A stretch of 64,000 nucleotides of DNA from Parvularculaceae bacterium (GCA_028280115.1 JANQMJ010000013.1:1-64000); one strand, 5' to 3'. Positions 48,756 to 58,871 are shown, numbered from the stretch's first letter. Notes: a model not told the origin generated them from the letters alone. Made by a program: numbers and translations.

Positions 48756-49913
48756 TCAAGCCGCGCTTTGGGCGTCGGCGGCGGGGGATTTTTCCCGCAC
48801 CCGTTCGGCGGGCAGGAAGATGACGGCCCGGGTTCCCTGTTTGGGAACCGAATCGAGACGCAAGGACGCGCCATGGGCCGCAGCGATCGCCTGCGCCAGC
48901 GGCAGGCCGAGCCCGAGGCCCTCTTTCGAGCGCCGCAGCGACATGTCCGACTGGGCGAAGGGTTTGGCGATGTCCTTGAGCTTGTCCGCCGCGATGCCCG
49001 GTCCGTTGTCTTTCACCATGATCGCCACATCGCCTTTCTTGGTGCGGGCGACGGCGACGAGAACTTCAACGCCCCGGGGCGAAAACTTGACGGCGTTTTC
49101 GATCAGCTTGACAAGCGCGCGCGCGATCAAGGACCGGTCGCAGCAGATTTCCAGATCGCGATCTTGAATCTTGATCTTCAGCTCGGCGCCGGCGGCGGCG
49201 GCCGCGCCTGAAACCAGCGCATTCGCCGAATCGATGATTTCGCCGACCAGCGTGTCGGCCTCGTTGATCGTGACCGGGCCGGAGCGGGCGTCCGAAGCCA
49301 GCAGCATATCGGACACCGTGTTGAGCAGCCTTTTGCCGCCGTCGACGATGTAATCGGCGTATTCCCTGTGAAGATGATCGCTCTGTTTTTGAAACTGCTC
49401 GCCGAGCAGCTGGCCGAAACCGATAATCGCATTGAGCGGCGTGCGCAGCTCATGGCTCATCACAGAGAGCAGGCTGTCCTTGAACTTGGCGCCTTCCTCG
49501 GCCTGATCGCGCGCGACGCGCAACGCTTTTTGATCGTTGTCGGCGCGCAGCACGAACATGACCGCCTGGCTGAACAGCGTCCAGTTCATCGGCTTGGCGA
49601 GGAACGACGTCGCGCCGGCGGCGAACGCCCGCTCGACGGCGTTGGCGTGATCGCTGCCGGTGATGACGATGACCGGCGTTTCTTTCAGTTCAGGATCGGC
49701 GCGAATGACTTCGATGAGTTCGAAGCCGTTCATCAGCGGCATTTCCAAATCGGAAATCACCAGATCCGCGCCGTCGCGCCGCAATGTTTCCAGACCGGCG
49801 GCGCCGTTTTCCGCCACGGCGACGGCGTATCCGGCTTCCTCGAGCTTGGACTGCGCGAGCTCCCGCATGATGGGATCGTCGTCGACAAGCAGTACGCGCG
49901 ATTGTGATGACAT
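48756..49913 (-). CDS. Receiver-histidine kinase hybrid
   Basis: A cytoplasmic protein of 385 residues with reversed hybrid order. A receiver domain comes first (VLLVDDDPIMRELA, phospho-Asp55 in VISDLEMP, FLAKPMN lysine). A HisKA domain with His154 (SVMSHELRTPLNAIIGFG) and a HATPase domain (ENAVKFSPRG, VKDNGPGI, GLGLGLPLAQAIA) follow. It has no membrane helix, so it must receive its signal as phosphate on Asp55. The gene is divergent from a large membrane hybrid kinase with an HPt domain, which is a likely phosphate donor. Confidence 0.93.
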   Translation of the reverse strand: MSSQSRVLLVDDDPIMRELAQSKLEEAGYAVAVAENGAAGLETLRRDGADLVISDLEMPLMNGFELIEVIRADPELKETPVIVITGSDHANAVERAFAAGATSFLAKPMNWTLFSQAVMFVLRADNDQKALRVARDQAEEGAKFKDSLLSVMSHELRTPLNAIIGFGQLLGEQFQKQSDHLHREYADYIVDGGKRLLNTVSDMLLASDARSGPVTINEADTLVGEIIDSANALVSGAAAAAGAELKIKIQDRDLEICCDRSLIARALVKLIENAVKFSPRGVEVLVAVARTKKGDVAIMVKDNGPGIAADKLKDIAKPFAQSDMSLRRSKEGLGLGLPLAQAIAAAHGASLRLDSVPKQGTRAVIFLPAERVREKSPAADAQSAA

Positions 49914-50076
49914 GGCTGCTCAAACCTCCCCAGCAGCGACAAGCCGCCTGAGCCCGGCCAAGCTAGCATTACTTTTCTTAAAAAGAGCTTTCATTCCTCA
50001 TTAAGGAAATCAATTGGCAAGCAATTGCCGCCACACTGCGCGCCTGAGCGATCAACGGCGCGCGGTCGGGGCTAAG

Positions 50077-52827
50077 GTGAACAAACGCTTAAAATCCATG
50101 CGAAATCGCCTGACAACGCTTGTCGTTGTCGCGATTTTCGGCGCGGTCGTCATCGTCACCGTGTCCTCGGTGTGGCGCGAAACCACCAAATTCGGCGACA
50201 GCAAGGCGGCCGAACTCGAGGCCGTGGCCACGGTCTTCGCATCGGCGATCTCCGGGCCGGTCCATGCCGGCGATAAAGAGGAAACCGTCCACGCCCTGAG
50301 CGGGATCGCACAGATTCCGTCGACGAGATATGTTCGCGTCGACACCGTGGACGGGCGCGTGTTCGCCGAGATCGGCGACGCAGCCCCGCTTGACGCCGAG
50401 GGCCGACCACAAGACGCCTCGGCGCCGTGGGCGCGCACCAATCCGTTTATCGCTTCCGTACCGATCATGCTGGACGGCGAGCAGGTCGGGACTTTGACGA
50501 TTCACGCAAGGCTGGGCGCGCTCTACAGACGCATCGGCCTTTTGATTTACGACGCCCTGGTCGCGGCCATCTTCGCGGCCGGCATCGGCACGCTGATCGC
50601 GCTGCGCATGCAGCGGGCGATCACCGATCCGATCCTCGAACTGGCCAAGGTCATGGGACGGGTGCGCGAAAGCGGCGACTTTTCCATGCGCGCGGAGTCG
50701 AGCGACAAGGATCGCGAATCCGCCGAACTGGTCGATGCGTTCAACGAGATGCTCGATCAGCTTCAGGAACGCGACGCAAAACTTTTAGCGCACCAGCGCG
50801 ACCTGAAAAAAATCGTCCAGCGCCGCACCCAGGAACTGCAAAACGCAAAGGAAGCCGCCGAGGCGGCGAATTTGGCGAAATCGGATTTTCTCGCCACCAT
50901 GAGCCATGAAATCCGCACGCCCATGAACGGCATGATGGTGATGGCGGACCTCTTGTCGAGCGCGCAATTGCCGCCGCGCCAGAAACGCTATGCGGACGTG
51001 ATCGCCAAATCCGGCCAGAGCCTGCTCGCCATCATCAACGATATTCTCGATCTTTCCAAAATCGAGGCGGGCCGCCTGGAAATTGAACAGATTCCGGTCC
51101 GGCCGGTCGATATTATCGATGACGTGGTCAGCCTGTTCTGGGAGCGGGCGACGACCAAGGGACTCGATCTTGCGACCTATGTCGCGCCGGACGTGCCGGA
51201 AGTGATCGAGGGCGATCCGGTCAGGATCAGTCAGATCATTTCCAATCTGGTCAACAACGCGCTCAAGTTCACCGAACATGGCAATGTGATCGTTTCCGCC
51301 AGGACCGTCAGCGCCGAGGACGGCCCATGCGTCATTGAATTTTCCGTCGCCGACACCGGCCTCGGCATCGCGGAAGAAAAACAAAATGCAATCTTCGAAG
51401 CGTTTTCCCAGGCCGACCAGACGACGACGCGCAAATTCGGCGGCACCGGGCTCGGCCTGGCGATTAGCCGCCGCCTGATCGAAGCGATGGGCGGCGCCGT
51501 CGGCCTGACCAGTCAGGAAGGCAGGGGCTCGCGGTTTTATTTCAGCTTTCCCACCAAGGTCCTGTCCGCCGCGCCCGATGTGCGCCTTGCCCAGGACGCA
51601 AAGCGCGCCGTCATCGCGATCGGCGGCACGGCGACGCCGAAAATTTTATCGCGCTATCTCAAAGAGACCGGCGTTGCGCCGCAGATCATCGATCCTGACG
51701 GCGCCGTCGGCGCTGAGATCGCCGAGGCGGATATCATCTTTGCTACGCCAGATGTTCTCGACGCCTTCGAGCAGGCGGCCAAGGACGAGCCTGATCGCTG
51801 GGCGCCTGCGCGCATCTGCATTTGCGAGCTTGGCGATTCAGCGCCCGACCGTCTGCTTGAAACCGGGGCGGCGGAAGATCTGCTGATGGCCCCGCTGTCG
51901 CGCCGCGATGTGATGGATCAGATCGAGCGCATTCTCGATGGCGCACTGCGCGGCAAGGATGCGCTGACATCGGCCGAACAGGAAACGCCGGTCGCCGAAA
52001 CCTTCGCGGGACAGCGCGTGCTTGCCGCGGACGACAGCGCCGTCAATCGAGAAGTGGTCAGCGAGGCGTTGACCCGACTGCATCTCGAGCCGACGCTCGC
52101 CGTCAACGGCCGCGAGGCGGTCGAGGCCGTGCTCGCGGGCGATTTCGACCTGGTGCTGATGGATTGCTCGATGCCGGAAATGGACGGTTACGAAGCCACG
52201 CGCGCCATCCGGCAGTTCGAACGCAAACATGATTTGTCGCCGATCCCGATCGTCGCCTTGACCGCCTATGTCGCCGGCGAAGACGACACCTGGCGCGAGG
52301 CGGGCATGTCCGATTATCTGGCCAAGCCGTTTACGCTCGAATCGCTGGCGCGCGTTATTGCGGGTCATCTGCCTACATCGTCCGCACCCGTTGCAACGCC
52401 CGAGCCCCCGCCGATCGTCGCGCCGTCGCCGGCCGGCAACGCCGCCGCGGCGGCTTCCGAGTCGGTCTTCGAGATGAAGACGCTTGATCAGCTGGCGGCG
52501 ATGCAGGCCGGCAAGAAGAACCTGCCGCTGCGCGCGCTGACGCTGTTTCAAGAACATTCGCGCCCGGCGATGCTGACCCTGGCCAAGAGCGCAAAGTCCG
52601 GCGACCCGGCGCAGATCGCCAAGGCCGCCCATGCGCTCAAATCCATGTGCGGCAATGTGGGCGCGCGCCGCCTGGCGGACACATGCGCGGCGATCGAAAG
52701 GCACGCGGCGGGCGACGCGTCGGTCAAGGAACTTACCGCGCTGATCAAACAGGCCGGCGCGGAATTTCAAAAAGCCCACGCCGCCCTGCCGGACCTGATC
52801 GCGCAATTTAAAGACCGCGCCGCCTGA
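50077..52827 (+). CDS. Membrane hybrid histidine kinase with receiver and HPt domains
   Basis: A protein of 916 residues. Two membrane helices (about 12-32 and 160-185) flank a periplasmic sensor of about 130 residues; a HAMP domain ([20 protein letters not shown]), a coiled coil, HisKA ([20 protein letters not shown]), HATPase ([31 protein letters not shown]), a degenerate receiver (about 510-640, without the aspartate motif), a true receiver ([20 protein letters not shown]), and a C-terminal HPt domain ([20 protein letters not shown]) follow. This is a complete BarA-type phosphorelay. The GTG at 50077 is chosen because GGGG lies in front of it; an ATG at 50098 is the alternative. The ligand is unknown. 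Confidence 0.92.
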   Translation: MNKRLKSMRNRLTTLVVVAIFGAVVIVTVSSVWRETTKFGDSKAAELEAVATVFASAISGPVHAGDKEETVHALSGIAQIPSTRYVRVDTVDGRVFAEIGDAAPLDAEGRPQDASAPWARTNPFIASVPIMLDGEQVGTLTIHARLGALYRRIGLLIYDALVAAIFAAGIGTLIALRMQRAITDPILELAKVMGRVRESGDFSMRAESSDKDRESAELVDAFNEMLDQLQERDAKLLAHQRDLKKIVQRRTQELQNAKEAAEAANLAKSDFLATMSHEIRTPMNGMMVMADLLSSAQLPPRQKRYADVIAKSGQSLLAIINDILDLSKIEAGRLEIEQIPVRPVDIIDDVVSLFWERATTKGLDLATYVAPDVPEVIEGDPVRISQIISNLVNNALKFTEHGNVIVSARTVSAEDGPCVIEFSVADTGLGIAEEKQNAIFEAFSQADQTTTRKFGGTGLGLAISRRLIEAMGGAVGLTSQEGRGSRFYFSFPTKVLSAAPDVRLAQDAKRAVIAIGGTATPKILSRYLKETGVAPQIIDPDGAVGAEIAEADIIFATPDVLDAFEQAAKDEPDRWAPARICICELGDSAPDRLLETGAAEDLLMAPLSRRDVMDQIERILDGALRGKDALTSAEQETPVAETFAGQRVLAADDSAVNREVVSEALTRLHLEPTLAVNGREAVEAVLAGDFDLVLMDCSMPEMDGYEATRAIRQFERKHDLSPIPIVALTAYVAGEDDTWREAGMSDYLAKPFTLESLARVIAGHLPTSSAPVATPEPPPIVAPSPAGNAAAAASESVFEMKTLDQLAAMQAGKKNLPLRALTLFQEHSRPAMLTLAKSAKSGDPAQIAKAAHALKSMCGNVGARRLADTCAAIERHAAGDASVKELTALIKQAGAEFQKAHAALPDLIAQFKDRAA

Positions 52828-52833
52828 GCCCTG

Positions 52834-53496
52834 TCAGTGCACGCGGATCGACACCCGCACGCAGCCGATCATCAAAACCGTGCGATCGACCGCAATCGCG
52901 CGGAAGGATGGGTCCGTCGAAGCAGGCTCAAGCCGGGGCGGCGTATCATCGCGCCAGCGCCGCAAAACCGGCGCGCCGGCGACCGCTGCGAGACAGAACT
53001 CCCCGTCGGTCGGGGCCCGCGCCGCATAGTCGATGACGACGATCGTGCCGCTGTGAAAGGCGAGATTGACCGCTTCGTCATCGAGAATGAACGCAAACAG
53101 CGTCGACGAACTCGCCGTGACCGGCAGATAGTCCTCCGCCATGGAGTGGGGATCGGCGTTGATGTCGCGGGCGAGCAGCGCCGCGGCGCGAACCGATATG
53201 ACCGGCACATGATGCAAAGGCCGGCGGATATAGGCCGCCGCCGCATGCTTGTCCGCCTCGAAGGCCGACCGGTCGCCGGCGGCGAGCCAGTCCAGCGAGG
53301 TCTGCAACGCGTCGGCGAGCTTGGACAGGGTGATCCGGCGGGGATCGTGGATGCCGCTCTCCCAATTGGCGATCGCCGGCTGACTGACGCCGACCCGCCG
53401 GGCGAGGTCAGCCTGGCTTAATCCCCGCGACTTGCGCGCCTCGCGGATGCGCCCGCCGATCGACCGCGCCTGGGCCTGGAGTTGGGGCTGGCTCAT
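52834..53496 (-). CDS. XRE-type regulator with degenerate S24/LexA-like C-terminus
   Basis: A protein of 220 residues. The N-terminus is a typical XRE HTH (IREARKSRGLSQADLARRVG, VSQPAIANWESGIHDPRRIT; about residues 16-70). The C-terminal half has the layout of an S24 domain (LDDEAVNLAFHSGTIVVIDY, then GEFCLAAVAGAPVLRRWR), but the D-S-M serine is lost and the lysine position reads arginine. It should therefore not self-cleave, like many regulators that only use the fold. It ends seven bases from the hybrid kinase stop, convergent. Confidence 0.85.
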   Translation of the reverse strand: MSQPQLQAQARSIGGRIREARKSRGLSQADLARRVGVSQPAIANWESGIHDPRRITLSKLADALQTSLDWLAAGDRSAFEADKHAAAAYIRRPLHHVPVISVRAAALLARDINADPHSMAEDYLPVTASSSTLFAFILDDEAVNLAFHSGTIVVIDYAARAPTDGEFCLAAVAGAPVLRRWRDDTPPRLEPASTDPSFRAIAVDRTVLMIGCVRVSIRVH

Positions 53497-53679
53497 GACA
53501 GGCTCCTTGCTTATAAGAATAACTTATATTTGTCGGCAGGAGGGCGCTATAAAATTCTGCAGCTTTTCTCAAACGTTAGAATATAACGAGCTTTGGGGTA
53601 AACCGATCAGTATATTTTTTGGTTTCGTATACTTGAAAAAATCAGTCTTGCTTATAATCTTAAGGTGGGAGAGACGTTT

Positions 53680-53901
53680 TTGGCCAATATGGGGTTATCA
53701 ATGGTTGACATGTGCGATCGCGATGGCGCCAGCCGGCTTGCGGCGAAAATCGAAGAATTCTGGCGCAAGCGCGGTTTTGACGTTTCGATTGAAATGAAGG
53801 ACGAGGGTTTCGTTTCGACCATGCGCTCGGCTCGCACCGATGTCCGCAGCGACATGATCAACGGCATGCCGATCCGGCTCAACCAGGCTGAGGCCGGTTA
53901 A
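53680..53901 (+). CDS. Small conserved-looking hypothetical protein
   Basis: A protein of about 73 residues: after a short start, MVDMCDRDGASRLAAKIEEF is followed by WRKRGFDVSIEMKDEGFVST, then MRSARTDVRSDMINGMPIRL. It is a soluble alpha/beta-like domain with a pattern (...RxDVRSxMxNGxP...) I have seen in small alphaproteobacterial proteins of unknown function. Start codon uncertain: GGGAGAG precedes TTG 53680, and ATG 53689 also fits. A TATAAT box lies at 53653-53658. It is convergent with gph, ten bases between their stops. Confidence 0.7.
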   Translation: MANMGLSMVDMCDRDGASRLAAKIEEFWRKRGFDVSIEMKDEGFVSTMRSARTDVRSDMINGMPIRLNQAEAG

Positions 53902-53911
53902 GCCAGAAACG

Positions 53912-54589
53912 CTAAGCCGCCAGGACTTCGTCAATCAGCTCTTCTAAAGCGCCGTAATCAGCAAAGGTCGCCGTGGCCTGCTCGCGCAGGTCCAGGGGCC
54001 CGTAACCGAATTCCGCGATCAGGCTCGGCAGGCCCGCGGCCGTCGCCGCCTTGATGTCGGTGTCGCTGTCGCCGATGAGAACGCCGCAGCGGGCGGCGGT
54101 TTTTTCAAGACATAAACGGACCGGCGCGGGGTCGGGCTTGCGCGCCGTCGTCGTGTCGGCGCCGACGATGACGTCGAACAGCGGGGTTATCCCCAGTGCG
54201 TCGGTCAGCAGGCGCGACAGCGACTCGCGCTTGTTGGTGCAAATCGCCGTGCCGGCGCCGCGGGCGCGTAATCTTCCGATCGCCGCAATGACGCCGTCGA
54301 ACGGCCGCGAATGCACCGCGATATTCGCCGCGTAATGATCGAGAAAATCATTGAGCCCCGCTTCGAGCTCGGCTTGCGAGGCGGCGCGTCCGGCGGCGAT
54401 TTCATAGCCCCGCCCCAGCATGCGCTTGGCGCCGCGGCCCACAAGATGGCGCACCGATCCAGGGGGCGCGGGCGCATAGCCGGCGCCGGTCAGAACATGG
54501 TTCATCGATGCGGCCAGATCGTCGGCCGTGTCGACCAACGTGCCGTCGAGATCGAAGACAATCGCCGTTCCGCTGAGATCGCCCGCCAT
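53912..54589 (-). CDS. gph: Phosphoglycolate phosphatase
   Basis: A HAD-superfamily phosphatase of 225 residues. Motif I is IVFDLDGTLVDTADDLAASM, motif II ICTNKRES, motif III lysine KPDPAP, motif IV LIGDSDTDIKAA. The helical cap after motif I has the length expected for phosphoglycolate phosphatase, which removes 2-phosphoglycolate made by DNA repair or photorespiration. Related HAD enzymes cannot be fully excluded. It is divergent from glmU, with about 100 bases between the starts. Confidence 0.88.
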   Translation of the reverse strand: MAGDLSGTAIVFDLDGTLVDTADDLAASMNHVLTGAGYAPAPPGSVRHLVGRGAKRMLGRGYEIAAGRAASQAELEAGLNDFLDHYAANIAVHSRPFDGVIAAIGRLRARGAGTAICTNKRESLSRLLTDALGITPLFDVIVGADTTTARKPDPAPVRLCLEKTAARCGVLIGDSDTDIKAATAAGLPSLIAEFGYGPLDLREQATATFADYGALEELIDEVLAA

Positions 54590-54687
54590 CGCCGCCCTTT
54601 GCCGAAGTTTTCAACATGCGAATCGCATCAAGCCTGCCATAGGCCGGCATGCCCAGGCTATGATAGAGCGTGCCGGATCAGGAAAAA

Positions 54688-56052
54688 ATGATGAGCGCCG
54701 CCATGACCGATATCGCCGTCGCCGCTGTTATCCTCGCCGCCGGAAAGGGCGTGCGCATGAAATCGGCGCGGCCCAAGGTGCTGCACGAAATCGGCGGGCG
54801 CACCATGATCGCCCAGGTCATCGAAACCGCGCGGGCCCTGGCGCCGCAGCGCATGGCCCTGGTGATCGGCGATCATTCTCCGGAACTTACCGCCTTCGCC
54901 GGCGCGCTCGACGCCTCGATTGCGATCGCGGTCCAGGCGCCGCCCAAGGGCACGGCGCACGCCGTCGAACAGGCGTTGCCGGCGCTTGACGGTTTTTCCG
55001 GCGCGGTTCTGGTGGTTTACGCCGACACGCCGCTGGTGCGCGAAGAAACCCTGCGCGCGCTGGCAAGCGAAATCGCCGGCGGCGCGACGGCGGCCGTGCT
55101 CGGCTTTACGCCCGACGATCCCGGCGGCTACGGCCGTCTCAAACTCGATGCGAACGGCGAACTGGTCGCGATCGTCGAAGCCAAAGACGCCGACCCGGAC
55201 GAACTCGCCATCGACCTTTGCAATTCCGGGGTGATGGCGATCGAGGCGGATTTCCTTACCCGGCGCCTTAAGGACATCGACAATAAAAACGCCAAAGGCG
55301 AATTTTATCTCACCGACATCATCGCGCTCGCCCGCGCCGGCGGAAAGCGCTGCGTGGTGATCGAGACGGACGATGAGGAAGAAGTCATCGGCGTTAATTC
55401 CCGCAGCGACCTCGCCGAGGCCGAAGCGGCGTTTCAATGGCGCAAGCGCTTTGCGGCGATGGAAGACGGCGCAACGCTTGCCGATCCGTCTACGGTCTAT
55501 TTTTCTTTCGATACGGCCGTCGGCAAGGACGTCGTCATCGGCCAGCATGTGGTGTTCGGTCCCGGCGTTTCCATCGCCGATGGTGTGGAGATCAAGCCGT
55601 TCTGCCATGTCGAAGGCGCGAGCGTCGCAAAAGGCGCCGTCATCGGGCCTTTCGCCCGGCTGCGCCCCGGCGCGGAAATCGGCGCGGACGCGCGGGTTGG
55701 CAATTTCGTCGAGGTCAAGAAGGCGGTCATCGGCGCCGACGCCAAGGCGAACCATCTTTCCTATATCGGCGACGCCGAGATCGGCGCCGGCGCGAATATC
55801 GGCGCCGGGACCATCACCTGCAATTACGACGGCCACGCAAAGCACAAGACCGTCATCGGCGCAAACGCGTTTATCGGTTCGAATTCGGCGCTGGTCGCGC
55901 CGGTGACCATCGCCGCCGGCGCCTATGTGGGATCCGGCTCGGTCATCACCAGGGATGTCGACGCGGGCGATCTCGCCGTGGCGCGGGGCCGACAAACCGC
56001 GATCAAGGGCTGGGCGGCGCGCTTTCGCAAGACCCGAAAAGGCAAATCGTGA
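54688..56052 (+). CDS. glmU: Bifunctional UDP-GlcNAc pyrophosphorylase / glucosamine-1-phosphate acetyltransferase
   Basis: A protein of 454 residues. The N-terminal uridyltransferase has LAAGKGVRMKSARPKVLHEI, the LxxGxGTRM-like loop of GlmU, with QAPPKGTAHAVEQALP and VVYADTPLV. The C-terminal half is a left-handed beta-helix of hexapeptide repeats (GANIGAGTITCNYDGHAKHK, IGSNSALVAPVTIAAGAYVG). It makes UDP-GlcNAc for peptidoglycan and lipid A. CAGGA lies five bases before the ATG at 54688. Its stop overlaps the rpiA start as TGATG. Confidence 0.95.
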   Translation: MMSAAMTDIAVAAVILAAGKGVRMKSARPKVLHEIGGRTMIAQVIETARALAPQRMALVIGDHSPELTAFAGALDASIAIAVQAPPKGTAHAVEQALPALDGFSGAVLVVYADTPLVREETLRALASEIAGGATAAVLGFTPDDPGGYGRLKLDANGELVAIVEAKDADPDELAIDLCNSGVMAIEADFLTRRLKDIDNKNAKGEFYLTDIIALARAGGKRCVVIETDDEEEVIGVNSRSDLAEAEAAFQWRKRFAAMEDGATLADPSTVYFSFDTAVGKDVVIGQHVVFGPGVSIADGVEIKPFCHVEGASVAKGAVIGPFARLRPGAEIGADARVGNFVEVKKAVIGADAKANHLSYIGDAEIGAGANIGAGTITCNYDGHAKHKTVIGANAFIGSNSALVAPVTIAAGAYVGSGSVITRDVDAGDLAVARGRQTAIKGWAARFRKTRKGKS

Positions 56053-56750
56053 TGGACAGGCAAGCCGGCAAACGGCGCGCCGCGGAAGAAGCAGTCAAAC
56101 TGGTCGAACGCGGCATGACGCTCGGCCTCGGCACCGGTTCGACGGCGGCCCTGTTCGTCGATCTCTTGGCGAAGAAAGTCGCCGACGGCTGGGCGCTTAA
56201 AGGCATTCCGACCTCGGAGGATACCCGCCGGCGCGCCGAACGCGCCGGGATCGAGATCGTCGTTCCCGACGAAACCACCGTCATCGATCTCGCGGTCGAC
56301 GGCGCCGACGAAGCCGACCCCAAGCTCAATCTCATCAAGGGCGGCGGAGGCGCCTTGTTGCGCGAAAAGATCGTCGCCGGCGCCGCGCGGCGTTTTGTCG
56401 TCATCGCCGACAAGTCAAAACGCGTCGCGGCGCTGGGCGCCTTTCCCCTGCCGGTCGAGATCGAACCCTTCGGCTGGGCGCTCACCGTGCGCAGGGTGCG
56501 CGAAACCCTTGCCGGGCTGGGCTATGAGAACGCCGGGATCGCGCTGCGCGCCGACGAGGGTGAGCCCTTTCAGTCGGACGGCGGCAATCTCATCATCGAT
56601 TGCGCGCTCGGCCGCATCGACGATCCCGCGCGCCTGGCGGCCGCGCTCAAGCCCATCCCCGGCGTGATCGAGACCGGGCTTTTCTGCGCCATGACCGAGA
56701 TGGCGATTTTCGGCGACGAGGACGGGGTGAGCGTCGACCGGCCCAGATAG
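56052..56750 (+). CDS. rpiA: Ribose-5-phosphate isomerase A
   Basis: A protein of 232 residues with the RpiA motifs LGLGTGSTAALFVDLLA, TSEDTRRRAERAGI, DLAVDGADEADPKLNLIKGG with GGALLREKIVA, and CALGRIDDPARLAAALKPIP. It interconverts ribose-5-phosphate and ribulose-5-phosphate. The ATG at 56052 overlaps the glmU stop (TGATG). The frame is open far upstream inside glmU, but this is a shadow. rpiA-gor proximity, here with one small gene between, is common in alphaproteobacteria. Confidence 0.95.
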   Translation: MDRQAGKRRAAEEAVKLVERGMTLGLGTGSTAALFVDLLAKKVADGWALKGIPTSEDTRRRAERAGIEIVVPDETTVIDLAVDGADEADPKLNLIKGGGGALLREKIVAGAARRFVVIADKSKRVAALGAFPLPVEIEPFGWALTVRRVRETLAGLGYENAGIALRADEGEPFQSDGGNLIIDCALGRIDDPARLAAALKPIPGVIETGLFCAMTEMAIFGDEDGVSVDRPR

Positions 56751-56874
56751 CTTCCTTTCCCCGCTTGCGGGGGAAGCAGCCCGAAGGGCCGAAGGGGGTC
56801 TTAAAAGCCATTCGCCGCATTCCACCCCCTCCGTCTGCTTCGCAGACACCTCCCCCGTAAACGGGGGAGGAAAC
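56751..56874. repeat. CACCTCCCCC-type composite repeat, long copy
   Basis: Order: a CCCCGCTTGCGGGG hairpin, CCCGAAGGGCCGAAGGGGGT, a spacer, ACCCCCTCCGTCTGCTTCGCAGACACC with its own hairpin, and CCTCCCCCGTAAACGGGGGAGG. The middle GGGGGT and ACCCCC segments also pair with each other. The same order of parts occurs at 59103-59240. It fills most of the space between rpiA and the next gene. Confidence 0.7.
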
Positions 56875-56973
56875 TCGCACGCTATCAAAGATAATTGATA
56901 ATATCGTGTTCCGCCCTTTCGCTGCGCCAATAATAGGGTAATCGATAGACACTGATGACAAGACGGCCCTTCC

Positions 56974-57486
56974 ATGGCGAAAACGCGATTTCAAGAACTT
57001 CAGGACGCGATCAAGACATATGGCGCGGCGGCGTTTGAGAACCTCATGCGCTGCAAGGGCTTCGGCGACGCGATCGTCGCCGGCTTTCCCGCCTATCTGG
57101 GCTGCGAGGCCGATTGCGTTCGCGCGGTCCCGCCGATCGGCCCGTTCGATCCCCGCAAGGATTACGGCGATCTGGCGTTCAGCTATTCCCAGCGCCCGGT
57201 CATCGTGCTCGAACCGATCCGCTTCGGCGTCGCGCTGACGGTGAAGAACTTCGAGGACTCCGGCGCGCTGTGGCTGAGGACCGCCATCGCCATCGAAGTC
57301 ACCGGCGCCAGTTTCGACGTTTACGTCGCCCAGCGGCCGATCATTCATGTGCCGCTCGATTACGAAGGCAAGCTTGAACCGGTTTTCGAAGCGATCTTTG
57401 AGGAATTTCTCGACACGTTCAAACTTGAAGTCCTCGAATTCGAGGACAAGCGGTTCGAAACCGGGATTGGATTTCTTCCAGACTAG
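56974..57486 (+). CDS. Hypothetical protein between rpiA and gor
   Basis: A soluble protein of 170 residues without signal peptide or membrane helix: FQELQDAIKTYGAAAFENLM, YLGCEADCVRAVPPIGPFDP, and a beta-rich middle (RPVIVLEPIRFGVALTVKNF, GASFDVYVAQRPIIHVPLDY) with an acidic end. It lies 11 bases before gor and is surely co-transcribed with it. In many alphaproteobacteria a small secreted protein occupies this place; this one is not of that type. No family recognised. Confidence 0.75.
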   Translation: MAKTRFQELQDAIKTYGAAAFENLMRCKGFGDAIVAGFPAYLGCEADCVRAVPPIGPFDPRKDYGDLAFSYSQRPVIVLEPIRFGVALTVKNFEDSGALWLRTAIAIEVTGASFDVYVAQRPIIHVPLDYEGKLEPVFEAIFEEFLDTFKLEVLEFEDKRFETGIGFLPD

Positions 57487-57497
57487 CAAGGCGATTT

Positions 57498-58871
57498 ATG
57501 ACCGATTACGATTACGACCTATTCACCATCGGCGCGGGCTCGGGCGGGGTGCGCGCCTCGCGTCTTGCGGCCATGTACGGCGCGCGCGTGGGCGTTGCGG
57601 AAGAATACCGCGTCGGCGGCACCTGCGTCATCCGCGGCTGCGTGCCGAAAAAACTGTTCGTTTACGCCAGCGAGTTCGGCCACGCCTTTGACGAGGCCAG
57701 GGGCTTCGGCTGGTCGGCGCAAAACGTTTCCTTTAACTGGCGCACGCTGATCCAAAACAAGGACGACGAAATCGACCGCCTTAACGGGGTCTATATCAAG
57801 AACCTCAAAAACGCCGGCGCCGATCTCTTCCAGACCCGCGCGGCGCTCAAAGACGCCCACACCATTCATCTCGCCGATGAAAACCGCGACGTCACGGCGG
57901 ACAAGATCCTCATCGCCACGGGCGGCGCGCCGTGGATCGACACATCGATCGAGGGCTGCGATCTCGGCGTTACCTCCAACGAGGCGTTTCACCTGGATGC
58001 GTTTCCCAAGCACGTCATCATCGCCGGCGGCGGCTATATCGCCGTCGAGTTCGCCTGCATCTTCAGCGGCCTCGGGGCGGAGGTCTGTCTGGTCTATCGC
58101 GGCGAGGACATTCTACGCCATTTCGACACGGATATTTCCGTGCGCGTCCATGACGAAATGAAGCGCCACGGCGTGCGCGTCATCACCAAGACGGTGTTCG
58201 ACAAAATCGAAAGCCTTGGCGGCGACATGAAGCGCGTTCACCTTTCCAACGGAACCCATATTGACGGCGATCTCGTCTTGTGGGCGGTCGGCCGCAAGCC
58301 GAACACCGCCGGTCTCGGGCTCGAGACCGCCGGCGTCGCACTTTCCGAAAACGGCGCGGTCATCGTCGACGACTATTCGAAAAGCTCGGTCGACAACATC
58401 TACGCCGTGGGCGACGTGACCGACCGGGTGAACCTGACGCCCGTGGCGATCCGCGAAGGCGCGGCCTTCGCCGAGACCTGCTTCAACGACAACCCCACGC
58501 AGATGGATTACCGGTCCATTCCCAAGGCGGTGTTTTCCCAGCCGCCGGTGGGGTCGGTGGGCCTTAGCGAGGCCGAGGCCCGCCACCGGTTCAAGACCGT
58601 CGACATTTACAAGACGAATTTCCGGCCGCTCAAACATACGCTGTCCGGCTCGGACGAGCGCATGTCCATGAAGCTTGTGGTCGACGGCGAAAGCGACCGG
58701 GTGGTGGGCTGTCATATTGTCGGGCCGGACGCGGCGGAAATGATCCAGTGCGTGGCGATTGCGGTCAAAGCCGGCCTGACCAAGGCGGACTTCGATCACA
58801 CCGTCGCGCTGCACCCGACCTCGGCCGAGGAACTCGTCACCCTGCGCGAGAAATTCCGGCCGAATGTGTGA
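57498..58871 (+). CDS. gor: Glutathione-disulfide reductase
   Basis: A flavoprotein of 457 residues. It has the FAD motif FTIGAGSGGVRASRLAA, the redox-active disulfide GGTCVIRGCVPKKLFVYAS, the NADPH motif HVIIAGGGYIAVEFA, GDVTDRVNLTPVAIREGAAF, and the C-terminal histidine motif HTVALHPTSAEELVTLR. The GGTCV-x-R-GCVPKK form and HPTSAEE separate it from lipoamide dehydrogenase. It keeps glutathione reduced with NADPH. It follows the hypothetical gene by 11 bases; repeats fill the space after it. Confidence 0.95.
   Translation: MTDYDYDLFTIGAGSGGVRASRLAAMYGARVGVAEEYRVGGTCVIRGCVPKKLFVYASEFGHAFDEARGFGWSAQNVSFNWRTLIQNKDDEIDRLNGVYIKNLKNAGADLFQTRAALKDAHTIHLADENRDVTADKILIATGGAPWIDTSIEGCDLGVTSNEAFHLDAFPKHVIIAGGGYIAVEFACIFSGLGAEVCLVYRGEDILRHFDTDISVRVHDEMKRHGVRVITKTVFDKIESLGGDMKRVHLSNGTHIDGDLVLWAVGRKPNTAGLGLETAGVALSENGAVIVDDYSKSSVDNIYAVGDVTDRVNLTPVAIREGAAFAETCFNDNPTQMDYRSIPKAVFSQPPVGSVGLSEAEARHRFKTVDIYKTNFRPLKHTLSGSDERMSMKLVVDGESDRVVGCHIVGPDAAEMIQCVAIAVKAGLTKADFDHTVALHPTSAEELVTLREKFRPNV

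Noticed and set aside
55437..56051. Open frame extending rpiA upstream through the end of glmU
   Set aside because: The text upstream of 56052 is arginine-rich shadow of glmU. RpiA begins at MDRQAGKRRA, and the TGATG overlap is the expected junction.
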